Assembly: GCA_017991595.1 (NCBI GenBank)
Contig: JAGOQJ010000007.1
Location: 1 to 64,000 of the forward strand
Source of the DNA: Candidatus Didemnitutus sp.
GTDB taxonomy: Bacteria; Verrucomicrobiota; Verrucomicrobiia; Opitutales; Opitutaceae
Direction: 5' to 3'
Length of the DNA stretch: 64,000 bases
Shown here: positions 41,045 to 49,990 of the stretch, piece after piece
Position numbering within the stretch: the first letter of the stretch is position 1
How the letters are laid out: each line of letters opens with the position of its first letter
Notes under the pieces: model-generated
Database searches by the model: none
Told to the model about the DNA's origin: nothing
What the model saw: the letters and a program-made list of their open reading frames with translations, nothing else
Translations under genes and position numbers: made by a program

Positions 41045-41671
41045 GTGCGGGGCTGGAAACGCCTCGCCCTGTGGTGCGTGGCGACGCTGCTGCGCGCATG
41101 GGTGCGCACGTTGCGGTTCGAGGTGGACGCGGCGACGCTGGCGTTGCTGACCAAATCGGACGTGCCCGTGGCGGTCGTGCTCTGGCACAACCGGTTGTTC
41201 CTTTCGCCGGAATTTTTCCGGCGCTACCGCACGCAGCGGCGCGTTTACGGGCTCGTGAGCGCGAGCAAGGACGGCGCTTGGCTGGCGGCTTTTTACCGGA
41301 TGATCGGCATCCACCCGGTGCGCGGCTCGAGCAGCAACCTCGGCCGCGAGGCCGCGCGCGTGCTGATCGAGAAGATGCGCGAAGGGCACGACATCGGCAT
41401 CACGCCTGACGGCCCGCGCGGCCCGCTCTACACGGTGGAGCCGGGCGTGCTGGTGGTGACTCGACGGCTCCACGCTCCGCTGGTGCTGATGGGGGCGGAA
41501 TTCGGTCCGGCCCTGCGGCTGAAGAGCTGGGACAAGTTCTACGTGCCCGCGCCGTTCAGCCGCATCCGCATGCGCGCTGCCGTGCTCGCGCCGGTGAAGG
41601 CAGACGGCGAAAAATTGAACGCCGAGGACGTGCGCTCCGCGTTGTTGGCGATCAATCCCGACCGGGAATGA
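41045..41671 (+). CDS. DUF374-type lysophospholipid acyltransferase-like protein
   Basis: 208 residues from the GTG at 41045, where family members begin. The frame is open back to 40877, but the extra sequence is not protein-like. The N-terminus has a hydrophobic segment (RLALWCVATLLRAWVRTLRF), then VVLWHNRLF, a variant of the HxxxxD acyltransferase region, GLVSASKDGAW, VRGSSSNLGREAARVL, and GITPDGPRGPLYTVEPGV, which is the DUF374 signature. Relatives are thought to acylate lipid A or phospholipid precursors at the inner membrane. The substrate is unknown. Confidence 0.8.
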   Translation: MRGWKRLALWCVATLLRAWVRTLRFEVDAATLALLTKSDVPVAVVLWHNRLFLSPEFFRRYRTQRRVYGLVSASKDGAWLAAFYRMIGIHPVRGSSSNLGREAARVLIEKMREGHDIGITPDGPRGPLYTVEPGVLVVTRRLHAPLVLMGAEFGPALRLKSWDKFYVPAPFSRIRMRAAVLAPVKADGEKLNAEDVRSALLAINPDRE

Positions 41672-41683
41672 TCGTTGCTACGA

Positions 41684-41700
41684 ACCGTCCTGAGGACGGT
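41684..41700. repeat. Short palindrome between convergent genes
   Basis: ACCGTCC-TGA-GGACGGT forms a 7-bp perfect stem with a 3-nt loop in the 99-bp gap between two convergent genes. There is no T-run. It resembles a short REP unit, but I see no second copy in the window. Confidence 0.4.
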
Positions 41701-41770
41701 CCGACTGGATCGATGGAAACCAAGCCCGGGAACGGATCGGACGATCGCGCTCCGCGGGCGGGCAACAGGA

Positions 41771-42160
41771 TCAGAAGCTCGGCGTGACGGTGACGCTCTG
41801 ACCGGGCTCGACGACGTAGTCGTTGCCGGTGCACCAGGTGACGTCGTTGATCAACACCTTGAAGATGACGGGGGAAGTGGCGCCCTTCAGCGTGGACGCC
41901 CAACCGTCGGCCGCGACGCAATCCATCGCCACGCCGTGATCCCAGCTCAGGCCGGGGCCTTCGCCGCGGAGGTAAAGGTGGTTGCCGAAGCCGATGTCGA
42001 CCCGGGCCGAGATGAAGGTGGCGGGCGCTTCGCTCTGCGCGCCGGAGGCCTTTTTCCGCGTCGTGGCGGCGGCCGCGGGGGCGGTCGCCTTCTTGGCCGG
42101 AGCTTTGGTGACGGACGCCTTCTTGGCGACCGGAGTCTTCTTTGCGGTGGTCTTCTTCAT
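41771..42160 (-). CDS. Histone-H1-like Lys/Ala tail fused to a starch-binding-like domain
   Basis: 129 residues in two parts. Residues 1-40 are an H1-like tail of Lys, Ala, Thr and Pro (MKKTTAKKTPVAKKASVTK onward). Residues 45-129 form a compact beta-domain with FGNHLYLRGEGPGLSWDHG, a central Trp and FKVLINDVTW, resembling carbohydrate-binding modules of the CBM20/25/48 sandwich type. No signal peptide is seen, so it is probably cytoplasmic. The tail could bind DNA or another polyanion and the domain could bind glycogen, but neither is established. It is a stand-alone gene. Confidence 0.75.
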   Translation of the reverse strand: MKKTTAKKTPVAKKASVTKAPAKKATAPAAAATTRKKASGAQSEAPATFISARVDIGFGNHLYLRGEGPGLSWDHGVAMDCVAADGWASTLKGATSPVIFKVLINDVTWCTGNDYVVEPGQSVTVTPSF

Positions 42161-42345
42161 GTCGGAAAGGGAATGAAAGTGAGTGTTGGAGGGTCTGTTC
42201 TCAGGCCAGCGCCCGCCGGTGCAATAGCAAATTCGGGGCCAATCTTACGGGCAGGTGAAATCGGGAGGCACTCGCGGACCGGTTTTCCGAGAAAATTTTG
42301 TTTTACTCCGACGAAATGGACCTTCAAACAGTGCGACTCCCTCGT

Positions 42346-42421
42346 GGGGCAGTAGCTCAGTTGATAGAGCGCGTCGTTCGCAACGACGAGGTCGTCGGTT
42401 TGATCCCGATCTGCTCCACCA
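42346..42421 (+). tRNA. tRNA-Ala (anticodon CGC)
   Basis: 76 nt with a full cloverleaf: acceptor GGGGCAG/CTGCTCC, D-arm GCTC...GAGC, anticodon stem CGTCG/CGACG with loop TTCGCAA, T-arm GTCGG/CCGAT, encoded CCA. The T-loop reads TTTGATC instead of the usual TTCGATC. Confidence 0.95.
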
Positions 42422-42426
42422 CTTTC

Positions 42427-42459
42427 CGCCTCCGGTGCCCGCGCGCCGGAGGCGATTTT
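42427..42459 (+). terminator. Hairpin after tRNA-Ala
   Basis: A 9-bp perfect stem CGCCTCCGG/CCGGAGGCG is followed by ATTTTG, five bases after the tRNA. Confidence 0.6.
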
Positions 42460-42519
42460 GTCGGTGCCGGCGGTCTGGACAAGGCTGCGCCCGTCTTGCA
42501 GTGTGCGCGCCGGAGGTCT

Positions 42520-42596
42520 GTCCCCGTAGCTCAGCTGGATAGAGCAGCGGTTTTCTAAACCGCTGGTCGCGTGTTCGAGTCACGCCGGGGACGCCA
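42520..42596 (+). tRNA. tRNA-Arg (anticodon TCT)
   Basis: 77 nt: acceptor GTCCCCG/CGGGGAC, anticodon stem GCGGT/ACCGC with loop TTTCTAA, T-loop TTCGAGT, encoded CCA. It ends 21 bp before the convergent stop of the RCC1-like gene. Confidence 0.96.
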
Positions 42597-42617
42597 CTCC
42601 GCTTCCGCGTCGGGAGA

Positions 42618-45600
42618 TCAGGGGCGGGTCACCTTGAGCCGGAAGAAAAGGTGCGGATGTTCGAGCTTGGGGCAACGGGCCTCCCAAGTCTGCCAGCCGT
42701 CCTGCTCCGAAACCTTCGCGTGCTCAACACCAGCTGTCGTCCAATTCACGAAGTCCGCCGTCGCTTCCACCGCGAAGTTGAGGTCGGTGACCGCGGCAGG
42801 GCGCTGATAGACGAAGGTCCAGTCTGCGGAGGTGGCGCCGGCCGCGCAGGCTCCCGACGGCGCGACGCGGTGGGCGTCGAGGCCGAGGGCGTATTTGAGG
42901 AGATTCGGCAGGCCATCGGCGGTGAGGACTGCTTGCGGCCCACTGAGCGCCGGGTCGGCCAGCTCCTCACTGCTGAACTGTTGCGCCTGCCACGCGGCGT
43001 AGGTCGCGGGGGCGGACGGGCCGCTGAGTTGGAGCGTGACGCTCTCGAATGAGAGCGGGACGTTGCCGACACCGCCGCCGTCGTCGGTCGAGAAATAGAC
43101 GTGCAGCGCGCCGTCCGGCAGGTTGGTGGAGAAGGCACCGAGTTCGACGCCGTCGACCGAGAAGGTCACGGTCGTGGCCGTGACGGCGATCGCGTAGTCG
43201 TGCATCGAGTCGACGCCGGCGGGGAACGCGACGGTGAGCGCCGATTCCACACCGGCGCGGCGCACGCGCAGGCCGAGCGAGGTGCGTGAGGCGGAGTAGA
43301 ACTCGGCGACGTTGGCCGCGTCGCTGCCGGCGCGCAGCCCGCGCGGCTGCTTGTTGCCGTAAACGCCGGGGTTCCAGTGTTCGGCGTAGGCGTAGCCGCG
43401 GAATTGCAGCCGGAGCGTCTGATCCGCGGCGACGGTCGCACCGCTCCGCGAGCGCAGCCACGAGTGTTGCACGGACTGCGTCAGGAGATTGAGCGCGCCG
43501 GTGCCGGTGTGCCCGATTTCGCCCGACCACTCCCAGAGTGCGGCATCGGGTGCGGCCCCGGCCGTGAGGTTGAAATCGTCGGCCACGAGCACGAGCGGAC
43601 CGGTGTTGCTCGCGGTGACCGTGAGCGTGCGGGACACGTTCTCCGCGGGGAGCCAGGCCGTGTCGCCATCTTGGTTGGCGGTGATGGTGGCGGTGCCGGC
43701 ACCGGTGATCGTGACCGTGGCGCCGTCGACCGTGGCCACGGCGGGGTTGTCGCTGCTGAAGGTGACGGGCAACCCGCTGCTGGCGGAGGCGGTGAGTGCG
43801 AACGGCGCCGCTTGGGTGGTGACCGAGGGAAGTTCACCGAAAGTGAGGGTCTGCGGCAGTCGGTGAACCCAGAGGGTGACGGGACTGCAGATCACGTGGC
43901 CGACGTCGTTGGTCACGACGACGTGGTAAGTGCCCATGGCGGTCGTGCGCACCGCGGCGAGCGTGAGCGTGGCGTCGGTGGCGCCTTCGATGGGCTGTTC
44001 CTCGAAATACCACTGATAGCGCAGTGGCGGCGTGCCGTTGGCGTTGACGCTGAAAACGGCGTCGGTGAGCGCATCGGCCACGAGGTCGGTCGGTGCGGCG
44101 AGGATGCCGGGCGGGGCGGGAGCGACCACGAGCGTGCGGCTCACCGGCTCGGCGGGCAGGTAGAAATCATCGCCCGGTTGGCTGGCGGTGAGGATCGTCT
44201 CGCCGATGCCGCGGATCGTCACGGTGGCGAGCTCCGTGGTCGCGATGGCGGGATCGGAGCTGGTGAAAAGCACCGGGAGTCCACTGCTCGCGCTCGCGTG
44301 CAAGGTGAAGGGCTCGTCATCGATGCGCTTGGGCGCGAATTCCTCGAACACGATCGTCTGCGGCAGGCGGTTGACCGTGAGGATCGCGGCGCGGCTCGTG
44401 GCGCTGCCGGCGGCGTTGGTGATGGTGACGCGGTATTCGCCGGCGTGCAGCGCATGCACGCTCGCGATGGTGAGGGTGGCGGTGGTGGCGCCGGCGAGCT
44501 CCGCGCCGTCCTTCGTCCATTGATACGAGAGGGGCGGGGTGCCGGTGGCGGTGACGCTGAAGGTGACGCTGGCGGTGGCGTCCACTGTGACGTCGGCCGG
44601 CTGCGTGGTGATGACCGGGAGGATCGGTGAAACCAGCGCGACGGAGTGCATCGCGCCTGCGGCGAGCGCGCTGACGTTGATCACGCCTCCGGGCGGCGAA
44701 GTCTGGCCGCTGTTGTTCAGGCCCCAGCCCACCACCGTGCCGCCGGATTGCACGGCGAGCGTGTGGCTTTCGCCGGCGGCGATCAGGCGTGGCCAACTGG
44801 GACCGGAGCTGAGCTGACCGTAGTTGCTCGCGCCCCAGCTCGCGGTCGCGGCTCCGTCCGCGATGAGGGCGACGCTGTGGTAACCGCCGGCAGCGATCGC
44901 GATGGCGCGGGTGACGTTGCCCGTCACGTTGCACTGTCCGTAGTTGTTCAGGCCCCAGGTGACGACGGTGCCGTCGCTCTTCAACGCCAGACTGTGGTAA
45001 TGGCCGGCAGCGATCGCGATGACACCGCTGAGACCTGCGGGCACGGCGGTCTGGCCGGAACCGTTCTGGCCCCAAGCCACGACGGTGCCGTCGCTCTTCA
45101 GCGCGAGCGAGTGGTAGATGCCGGCCGCGATGGCGATGACGTTGCTCAGCGTCGGGGGCGGGGAGGCTTGGAAATAACCGTTGTGCCCCCAGCCGATGAC
45201 GGTGCCGTTGCTGCGCAGGGCGAGGCTGTGATAGCCGCCGGCGGCGATGGCGACCGCATCGGTCAGCCCGGCTGGCACACCAGTCTGGCCGTTCGAGTTG
45301 AGGCCCCAAGCGACGACGGTGCCGTCCTGTTTCAGGGCGAGCGTGTGGGCGAAACAAGATGAGACCGAGACGACGCCGCTGAGGCCGGCAGGGATGGTCG
45401 TTTGGCCGGCGTTGTTGGCGCCCCAAGCGACAACGGTGCCGGGCATGCCGGTGACGCGCAGGACCTGTCGCACGCTCGGCGCGGCGAGATGGACTTCGTC
45501 GCCGGACTGCGAGGCGGTGATGACGACATAGCCGGCGTTGTGCACGGTCAGCACGCCGTCGGCGACGGAGGCGATGGAGGGATTCGCACTCGTGTAGCTC

Positions 45601-46976
45601 ACGGGCAGGCCGCTGCTGGCCGTCGCTTGCAAGGTCACGGGCGCCGCATCCACGCGCAGCGCGCCGGGCGAGGGGAACGTGATCGTTTGCGCGAGGCGGT
45701 TGACGGTGAGCGTGGCGGGATCGCTCGTGACGCTGCCTGCGGGGTTGCTGACGACGGCGCGGTAGCTGCCGGCATCGCTGAGGCTCACTTGACTGAGGTC
45801 AAGGGTTGCGCTGGTTGCGCCGGTGATCGGCTGATCGTCCTTCAACCATTGATACGTGAACGGCGGCGTGCCACTCGCAGCCACCGTGAATGAGGCCGCT
45901 GCGGTCGGCGTGACGGTGAGGCTCGTCGGGTGCGTTGTAATGTCCGGTGCGACGATGCGCACGAGCGCGATGAGGAAATCGCTGCGCGAGGAGAGGGCGA
46001 AAAGGTTCGTCGCGGAGCCGGGAACGACGAGCTGGCCGTAGGCGTTGTTGCCCCAGACGACGACGGTGCCGTCGCGACGAATCGCGGCACTGTGCATGTT
46101 GCCCGCGGCAACCGCGACGACGTCGCTGAGATTGGCCGGAACGTTGCATTGTCCGTAGTAGTTATAGCCCCACGCGGCCACCGTGCCGTCGGCTTTCAAT
46201 GCGACGGTGTGTGAGGAACCGCCGGCGACCGCCGCGACCGCGCCAAGGTCGCCGGGCACGTTGCATTGCCCGTAGGTGTTATTGCCCCACGCGACGAGGC
46301 TGCCGTCCGCCCGGATGGCGAGGGAGTGCACGGCGCCGGCGGCTATCCGGGTGACGTTGTTGAGCCCAGCGGGCGGATTGGCCTGTCCATAAACGTAGCC
46401 TCCGACAGCACCCCAACCGACGACGGTGCCGTCCGCTTTCAACGCGAGGGAATGCGCGCCGCCACCCGCCACGGCAGTCACGGTATTCAGGCCGGCGGGG
46501 ATGTTGAGTTCGCCCCAATTATTCGTGCCCCAGCCGACGACGGTGCCATCGGAGCGCACCGCCAAATTATGCCAGTTGCCCGCGGCGATGGCGCGCACGC
46601 CCGTTAGTCCGGCCGGCACGGTGGCTTGGCCGTTGCTGTTGTAGCCCCACGCCACGACGGTCCCATCGGCGCGCAGTGCGATCGTGTGCATGCTTCCCGT
46701 CTCGACCGCGATCACGGCGCCGAGGCCCGCGGGCGGTGTGGTCACGCCGTAGGAGCTGTAGCCCCAGCCGACGACGTAGCCGAGCGGCGTCTCAGTTGCG
46801 CCGACGCTGGAAAGCGCGAACAGGAATCCGGCGGCGAGCGCGAGGCATGTTCCGACGCAGCGGTTGCGGCAAGCGGCAGCGACAGCAGAAGTCAGTCGTG
46901 CGCGGGCGGCGGTGAGTGCGCGTGAGCCGCGCGATTGCGCGGCGGGGTGAGCCGGTCCAGCGTCCAGGAAGTTCAT
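42618..46976 (-). CDS. Giant exported RCC1-repeat / Ig-like protein
   Basis: 1452 residues. After an N-terminal region with a hydrophobic signal segment (about residues 42-60, LALAAGFLFALSSVGA) come two blocks of RCC1-like repeats (about 65-335 and 510-790). Each repeat carries a unit such as HSLALKSDGTVVAWG followed by an NxxGQ-x-VPAGL turn. Between and after them lie Ig-like domains (PPFTYQWLKDDQPITGA) and BIG/cadherin-like domains (AxSGLPVxxxSxNP), then a LamG-like region (VLVADDFNLTAG) and a C-terminal module with LPNLLKYALGLDAHR. No enzyme motif is visible. Probably a surface or secreted binding protein. The gene stands alone. Confidence 0.85.
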   Translation of the reverse strand: MNFLDAGPAHPAAQSRGSRALTAARARLTSAVAAACRNRCVGTCLALAAGFLFALSSVGATETPLGYVVGWGYSSYGVTTPPAGLGAVIAVETGSMHTIALRADGTVVAWGYNSNGQATVPAGLTGVRAIAAGNWHNLAVRSDGTVVGWGTNNWGELNIPAGLNTVTAVAGGGAHSLALKADGTVVGWGAVGGYVYGQANPPAGLNNVTRIAAGAVHSLAIRADGSLVAWGNNTYGQCNVPGDLGAVAAVAGGSSHTVALKADGTVAAWGYNYYGQCNVPANLSDVVAVAAGNMHSAAIRRDGTVVVWGNNAYGQLVVPGSATNLFALSSRSDFLIALVRIVAPDITTHPTSLTVTPTAAASFTVAASGTPPFTYQWLKDDQPITGATSATLDLSQVSLSDAGSYRAVVSNPAGSVTSDPATLTVNRLAQTITFPSPGALRVDAAPVTLQATASSGLPVSYTSANPSIASVADGVLTVHNAGYVVITASQSGDEVHLAAPSVRQVLRVTGMPGTVVAWGANNAGQTTIPAGLSGVVSVSSCFAHTLALKQDGTVVAWGLNSNGQTGVPAGLTDAVAIAAGGYHSLALRSNGTVIGWGHNGYFQASPPPTLSNVIAIAAGIYHSLALKSDGTVVAWGQNGSGQTAVPAGLSGVIAIAAGHYHSLALKSDGTVVTWGLNNYGQCNVTGNVTRAIAIAAGGYHSVALIADGAATASWGASNYGQLSSGPSWPRLIAAGESHTLAVQSGGTVVGWGLNNSGQTSPPGGVINVSALAAGAMHSVALVSPILPVITTQPADVTVDATASVTFSVTATGTPPLSYQWTKDGAELAGATTATLTIASVHALHAGEYRVTITNAAGSATSRAAILTVNRLPQTIVFEEFAPKRIDDEPFTLHASASSGLPVLFTSSDPAIATTELATVTIRGIGETILTASQPGDDFYLPAEPVSRTLVVAPAPPGILAAPTDLVADALTDAVFSVNANGTPPLRYQWYFEEQPIEGATDATLTLAAVRTTAMGTYHVVVTNDVGHVICSPVTLWVHRLPQTLTFGELPSVTTQAAPFALTASASSGLPVTFSSDNPAVATVDGATVTITGAGTATITANQDGDTAWLPAENVSRTLTVTASNTGPLVLVADDFNLTAGAAPDAALWEWSGEIGHTGTGALNLLTQSVQHSWLRSRSGATVAADQTLRLQFRGYAYAEHWNPGVYGNKQPRGLRAGSDAANVAEFYSASRTSLGLRVRRAGVESALTVAFPAGVDSMHDYAIAVTATTVTFSVDGVELGAFSTNLPDGALHVYFSTDDGGGVGNVPLSFESVTLQLSGPSAPATYAAWQAQQFSSEELADPALSGPQAVLTADGLPNLLKYALGLDAHRVAPSGACAAGATSADWTFVYQRPAAVTDLNFAVEATADFVNWTTAGVEHAKVSEQDGWQTWEARCPKLEHPHLFFRLKVTRP

Positions 46977-47289
46977 GGTCAGCGGCGGCGAGGGGACGTG
47001 CAGCGCATCGCTCGTCGTTCGATGGTCGCGCTGCCGATGAAAACGTCGGACCGAAAGAGATCCGGCGTTGCACGAGGCATGGGCTGGATTTTAACGCCAC
47101 GGCGCGCGGGCGGCTCCGCAGTTCTTGTGTTATTGCTCGGCGTCGACCTAGGGCCGGTTGCCCTTGATCTGCGCCAAGGCCGATTGGTGCCGGCGTGGTT
47201 GGCGTGACGTGCGCGCAGGGCGAATCACGCAGGCAGCAAAAAGGGCGCGTGCGGTCACGCGCCCTGAAATGGAAACGAAGGCGAAAAAC
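46977..47289. other. Intergenic region before the RCC1-like gene
   Basis: 313 bp that should hold the minus-strand promoter of the RCC1-like gene at its left end and the terminator of the racemase-like gene at its right end (see 47238-47265). No gene is seen. Confidence 0.5.
47238..47265 (-). terminator. Rho-independent terminator of the racemase-like gene
   Basis: On the minus strand: stem AGGGCGCGTG/CACGCGCCCT (10 bp, perfect), a 4-nt loop, then five Ts, 25 bp past the stop codon. Confidence 0.93.
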
Positions 47290-48615
47290 CTAGCGAGCCG
47301 CGGCGCTGAGGCTCGCCCACGTGGCGGGCAGGCGCTCGCGCACGAGCTTCGCGCTGCTCGTGGGCAGGCGGGCGGGCGTGAGCGGGACGACGACCGTGTC
47401 TTCGCGGCTGAGGTCGCCGGCGGTGCGGCCGTATTTGTAGGTGCGGTCGAGGCCGCCATCGGTGTCGAGCTTCACGCTGGGCCATTGCGGGTTGGCCACC
47501 GAGATGTAGAACTGGTCGCCGCCCGCGGGTGCGGTGCCGGTGGCGGGACGCAACAGGCCAGCCTGGGAGAGGGAGCGCCAGAGGTCCTGCGCCGTCCACT
47601 TCGCGGGATCGACGACGTGGATTTGGCCGTCTGTGACGAGCGCGGCGTAGGGCTTGGTGCCGTCTGCGGCGGTGTAATCGCGCCACTTGGCGAGGGCGTC
47701 GACGATCTCCTGTTCCACCAGCGGATAGTGCGTGCAACCGAGCATGACGCTGTCGAGCGCGGCGCTCGCGCTGCCAGCCTTGAGGCGATCATTGAGCAGG
47801 CCGCGGATCTCGTAGTCGATGATCTCGGGGATGCTCTGTTTGACGGACGGCTCACCTTCGATGGCGGCGGCGAGCGTGACGGAGCCGCGTTGCCAGACGG
47901 CGGGGGATTTATCGCCGAGCACGCGCGTGATTGCAGTGGGGTAGGCTTGGCTGGCGCAGGTGGCGACCGTGGCGAACACGGCGATGCTGCCGGCCGACTC
48001 GCCGCGCGATTCCGCGTAGCCGCGTGCACCGGCCTCGACGACGCCGACCGTGATGACGGGAACGCCCCAGGCTTGTGTGGCCGCGCGGATGTCTTCCAAG
48101 CCGAAAGCCGTGGCGGTGTTGCAGGCGATGACGATCGCCTTCACCGCCGGCTTGTCCAACGCAGGGGCGGCGTCGCCCGGCGCGTGCCAGTAGCGGCGAC
48201 CGAGGAGAAACGCCGCGTCCTTGAGGATGAGCTCGCGGAGAAAATCGGTCTTCTGCACGGCCGGGTAATTGCCGTAGGGCATGTTCGCCTGGTCGCCGAG
48301 GTAGATGAAGCGCTCGTTGACGAAGTCCGGCACGCCGTCGGCGCCGGGCTGGCCGGTGGCATTGTTGAAGCCGTCGAAGGTCTTGATCGCCTCGAACACG
48401 GTGAGGCCGCCCACGCCGGAATCGAACACACCGATGGGCAGCTCGCGCAGGTCGCCGCGGTAGTCGGCTGCGACGAAGGAGGCGGGCGCTTCCCCGGCGG
48501 GATGAGCGCGGGCGTGGTCGGCGGCGCGTTGCACCACCGCGTCGGCCGCGAAGGCGCTGACCGCGAACAGACAGGAAACCAACGTCAGGAAGGGGAGGCG
48601 TCGCAGGGTATTCAC
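47290..48615 (-). CDS. Exported glutamate/aspartate racemase homologue
   Basis: 441 residues from the GTG at 48615, chosen because it gives an immediate signal peptide (LRRLPFLTLVSCLFAVSAFAAD). The body is a MurI-type racemase: GVFDSGVGGLTVFEAI, YLGDQANMPYG, VIACNTATA (first catalytic Cys) and MLGCTHYPLVEQEI (second catalytic Cys). It is about 170 residues longer than cytoplasmic MurI (265-280), with insertions after the first motif and a long C-terminal region. MurI makes D-Glu for peptidoglycan in the cytoplasm, so an exported version must do something else, such as processing D-amino acids in the periplasm. It stands alone with its own terminator. Confidence 0.85.
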   Translation of the reverse strand: MNTLRRLPFLTLVSCLFAVSAFAADAVVQRAADHARAHPAGEAPASFVAADYRGDLRELPIGVFDSGVGGLTVFEAIKTFDGFNNATGQPGADGVPDFVNERFIYLGDQANMPYGNYPAVQKTDFLRELILKDAAFLLGRRYWHAPGDAAPALDKPAVKAIVIACNTATAFGLEDIRAATQAWGVPVITVGVVEAGARGYAESRGESAGSIAVFATVATCASQAYPTAITRVLGDKSPAVWQRGSVTLAAAIEGEPSVKQSIPEIIDYEIRGLLNDRLKAGSASAALDSVMLGCTHYPLVEQEIVDALAKWRDYTAADGTKPYAALVTDGQIHVVDPAKWTAQDLWRSLSQAGLLRPATGTAPAGGDQFYISVANPQWPSVKLDTDGGLDRTYKYGRTAGDLSREDTVVVPLTPARLPTSSAKLVRERLPATWASLSAAAR

Positions 48616-48784
48616 GGGCGAAAGGGAAATCCCGGTGGCCGGCAGTTTCGAGCGAAATGGGAGGAGGATTTGTCGCCGCACGAGTTAAGTAGGTCTCTCC
48701 CGGAACAGGTGGCGGGATGGGGGCAAAAATAATGACTTGCCTCGCGCCGGGGCGTGGGACTTCTTCGTCGTTCCGATGAACAAT

Positions 48785-48861
<77 letters not shown>

Positions 48862-48868
48862 TTTTCCC

Positions 48869-48902
48869 CGAACCGCATCTTGGCGACGAGATGCGGTTCG
48901 TT
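48869..48902 (+). terminator. Hairpin after tRNA-Pro
   Basis: A perfect 12-bp stem (CGAACCGCATCT/AGATGCGGTTCG) with an 8-nt loop lies 7 bp after the tRNA. The T-run is weak, so it may act as a 3' processing barrier rather than a full terminator. Confidence 0.6.
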
Positions 48903-49025
48903 GCGTCTAGTGACGGCGCATCAGGGAGTTTACGAAAACTAGCGGGGACGACCTGCCGCGATTCGTAGAGCCGGGCAAACCGCGGGAATTTTTCCCGGCT
49001 TGGGTGGGTGTTGGGTGTAAGCGCC

Positions 49026-49919
49026 CTATCTGCGAGCGACCCAGAAGCGGCACTCGTCGGAGAAGTCCTTCACCGCCTTCGGCTCGACGGCGATGCGGCG
49101 GCGCATCTCGTCCCACTCGTGTTCCCAACCGGTGGCGGCCAAATCCTCCAGAATCTCGGTGCGATCCGGCAGGTGCATGAAGACGCGGTAGTGGTCGTCG
49201 TCGACGAAGTAGCGGTCGCCGAATTCGACCAGCGCCGGGTCCTGCTTGTCCTGCGCCCAGAGCTCGGCCTGCCGCTTCCAGTGCCGGCGCTCGGCCGGTT
49301 CATCGTCGCGGTCGTGCGTGGTGAAGAGCAGCGGCGCGCCCGGGCGCGCGAGCGAGTGCAGGCCGCGGAGCGCGGCCCGGCGGTTCGCGCGGCCGGGGAT
49401 CTGCATCAGGCCATTGAAAAGAAAAAGCACGCCGGCGAACCCCGGCGTCGCCGTCGTCGTCGACGACTCATCCGGCGACTTGTAACCTATTAGGTTACCC
49501 TTGCTGGAGCCTTTCCGTTCGTCGTGGCCGGTGCGCTCTCCGGCGGTTTGGTAACCTAATAGGTTACCAGTGGCGTCGAGGCGGGTGGCGTCGGCGTGGT
49601 GGAAACGGATGCGGCGCGTGACTTTTTTCTCGCGGGCGAAGTGGCGGGCTTGGGCGAGCAGTTCTTCGGCGAAGTCGAACGCGGTGATGCGCGTGTAGCC
49701 GAGTTCGGCCAGCGCGAGCGTCACGCGGCCGGTGCCGCAGCCGGCCTCAAGGAGCGGGGCGCGGAGGTCGGGAAAGTGTTGTTCGATCAGTTTCCGTTCC
49801 GAGGCCCAGAGCCCGAGCCGTTCGGCGGCGCGTGAGTAGTGCACGACGGATTCGAGCGCGTTGAAGTCTGCGCGAACGGTGTCGCCGGAGATTTTTTTCG
49901 GTGAGTCAGAGGCGGGCAT
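49026..49919 (-). CDS. SAM-dependent methyltransferase with an in-frame palindromic insertion
   Basis: 297 residues from the ATG at 49919. Class I methyltransferase: LLEAGCGTGRVTLALAELG (motif I, residues 56-74), an acidic residue at the end of strand 2 (ITAFDFAEE), HADATRLD (about 108-115) and FAGVLFLFNGLMQIPG (161-176, motif IV). Between residues 117 and 159, where the family has a short loop, there is an extra segment that reads GNLLGYQ...GNLIGYK. At DNA level it is two palindromes in an inverted pair. The rest of the protein is intact, so the enzyme may tolerate it. Substrate unknown. The gene lies downstream of the RsmB-type gene on the same strand, 71 bp apart. Confidence 0.85.
   Translation of the reverse strand: MPASDSPKKISGDTVRADFNALESVVHYSRAAERLGLWASERKLIEQHFPDLRAPLLEAGCGTGRVTLALAELGYTRITAFDFAEELLAQARHFAREKKVTRRIRFHHADATRLDATGNLLGYQTAGERTGHDERKGSSKGNLIGYKSPDESSTTTATPGFAGVLFLFNGLMQIPGRANRRAALRGLHSLARPGAPLLFTTHDRDDEPAERRHWKRQAELWAQDKQDPALVEFGDRYFVDDDHYRVFMHLPDRTEILEDLAATGWEHEWDEMRRRIAVEPKAVKDFSDECRFWVARR
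49482..49568. repeat. Palindromic element inserted in a coding sequence
   Basis: Two near-identical palindromes, GTAACCTATTAGGTTAC (49482-49498) and GGTAACCTAATAGGTTACC (49550-49568), bound an 87-bp element that keeps the reading frame of the methyltransferase. Each arm is a self-palindrome around a central A/T, and the two are also inverted copies of each other. Confidence 0.85.
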
Positions 49920-49990
49920 CAGGGGCAAAACAGGGCGGCAATTCACGCGGGCGAAAGGTGGCGTGGCGCGGCTCGTGCGGAGAACTCGCC

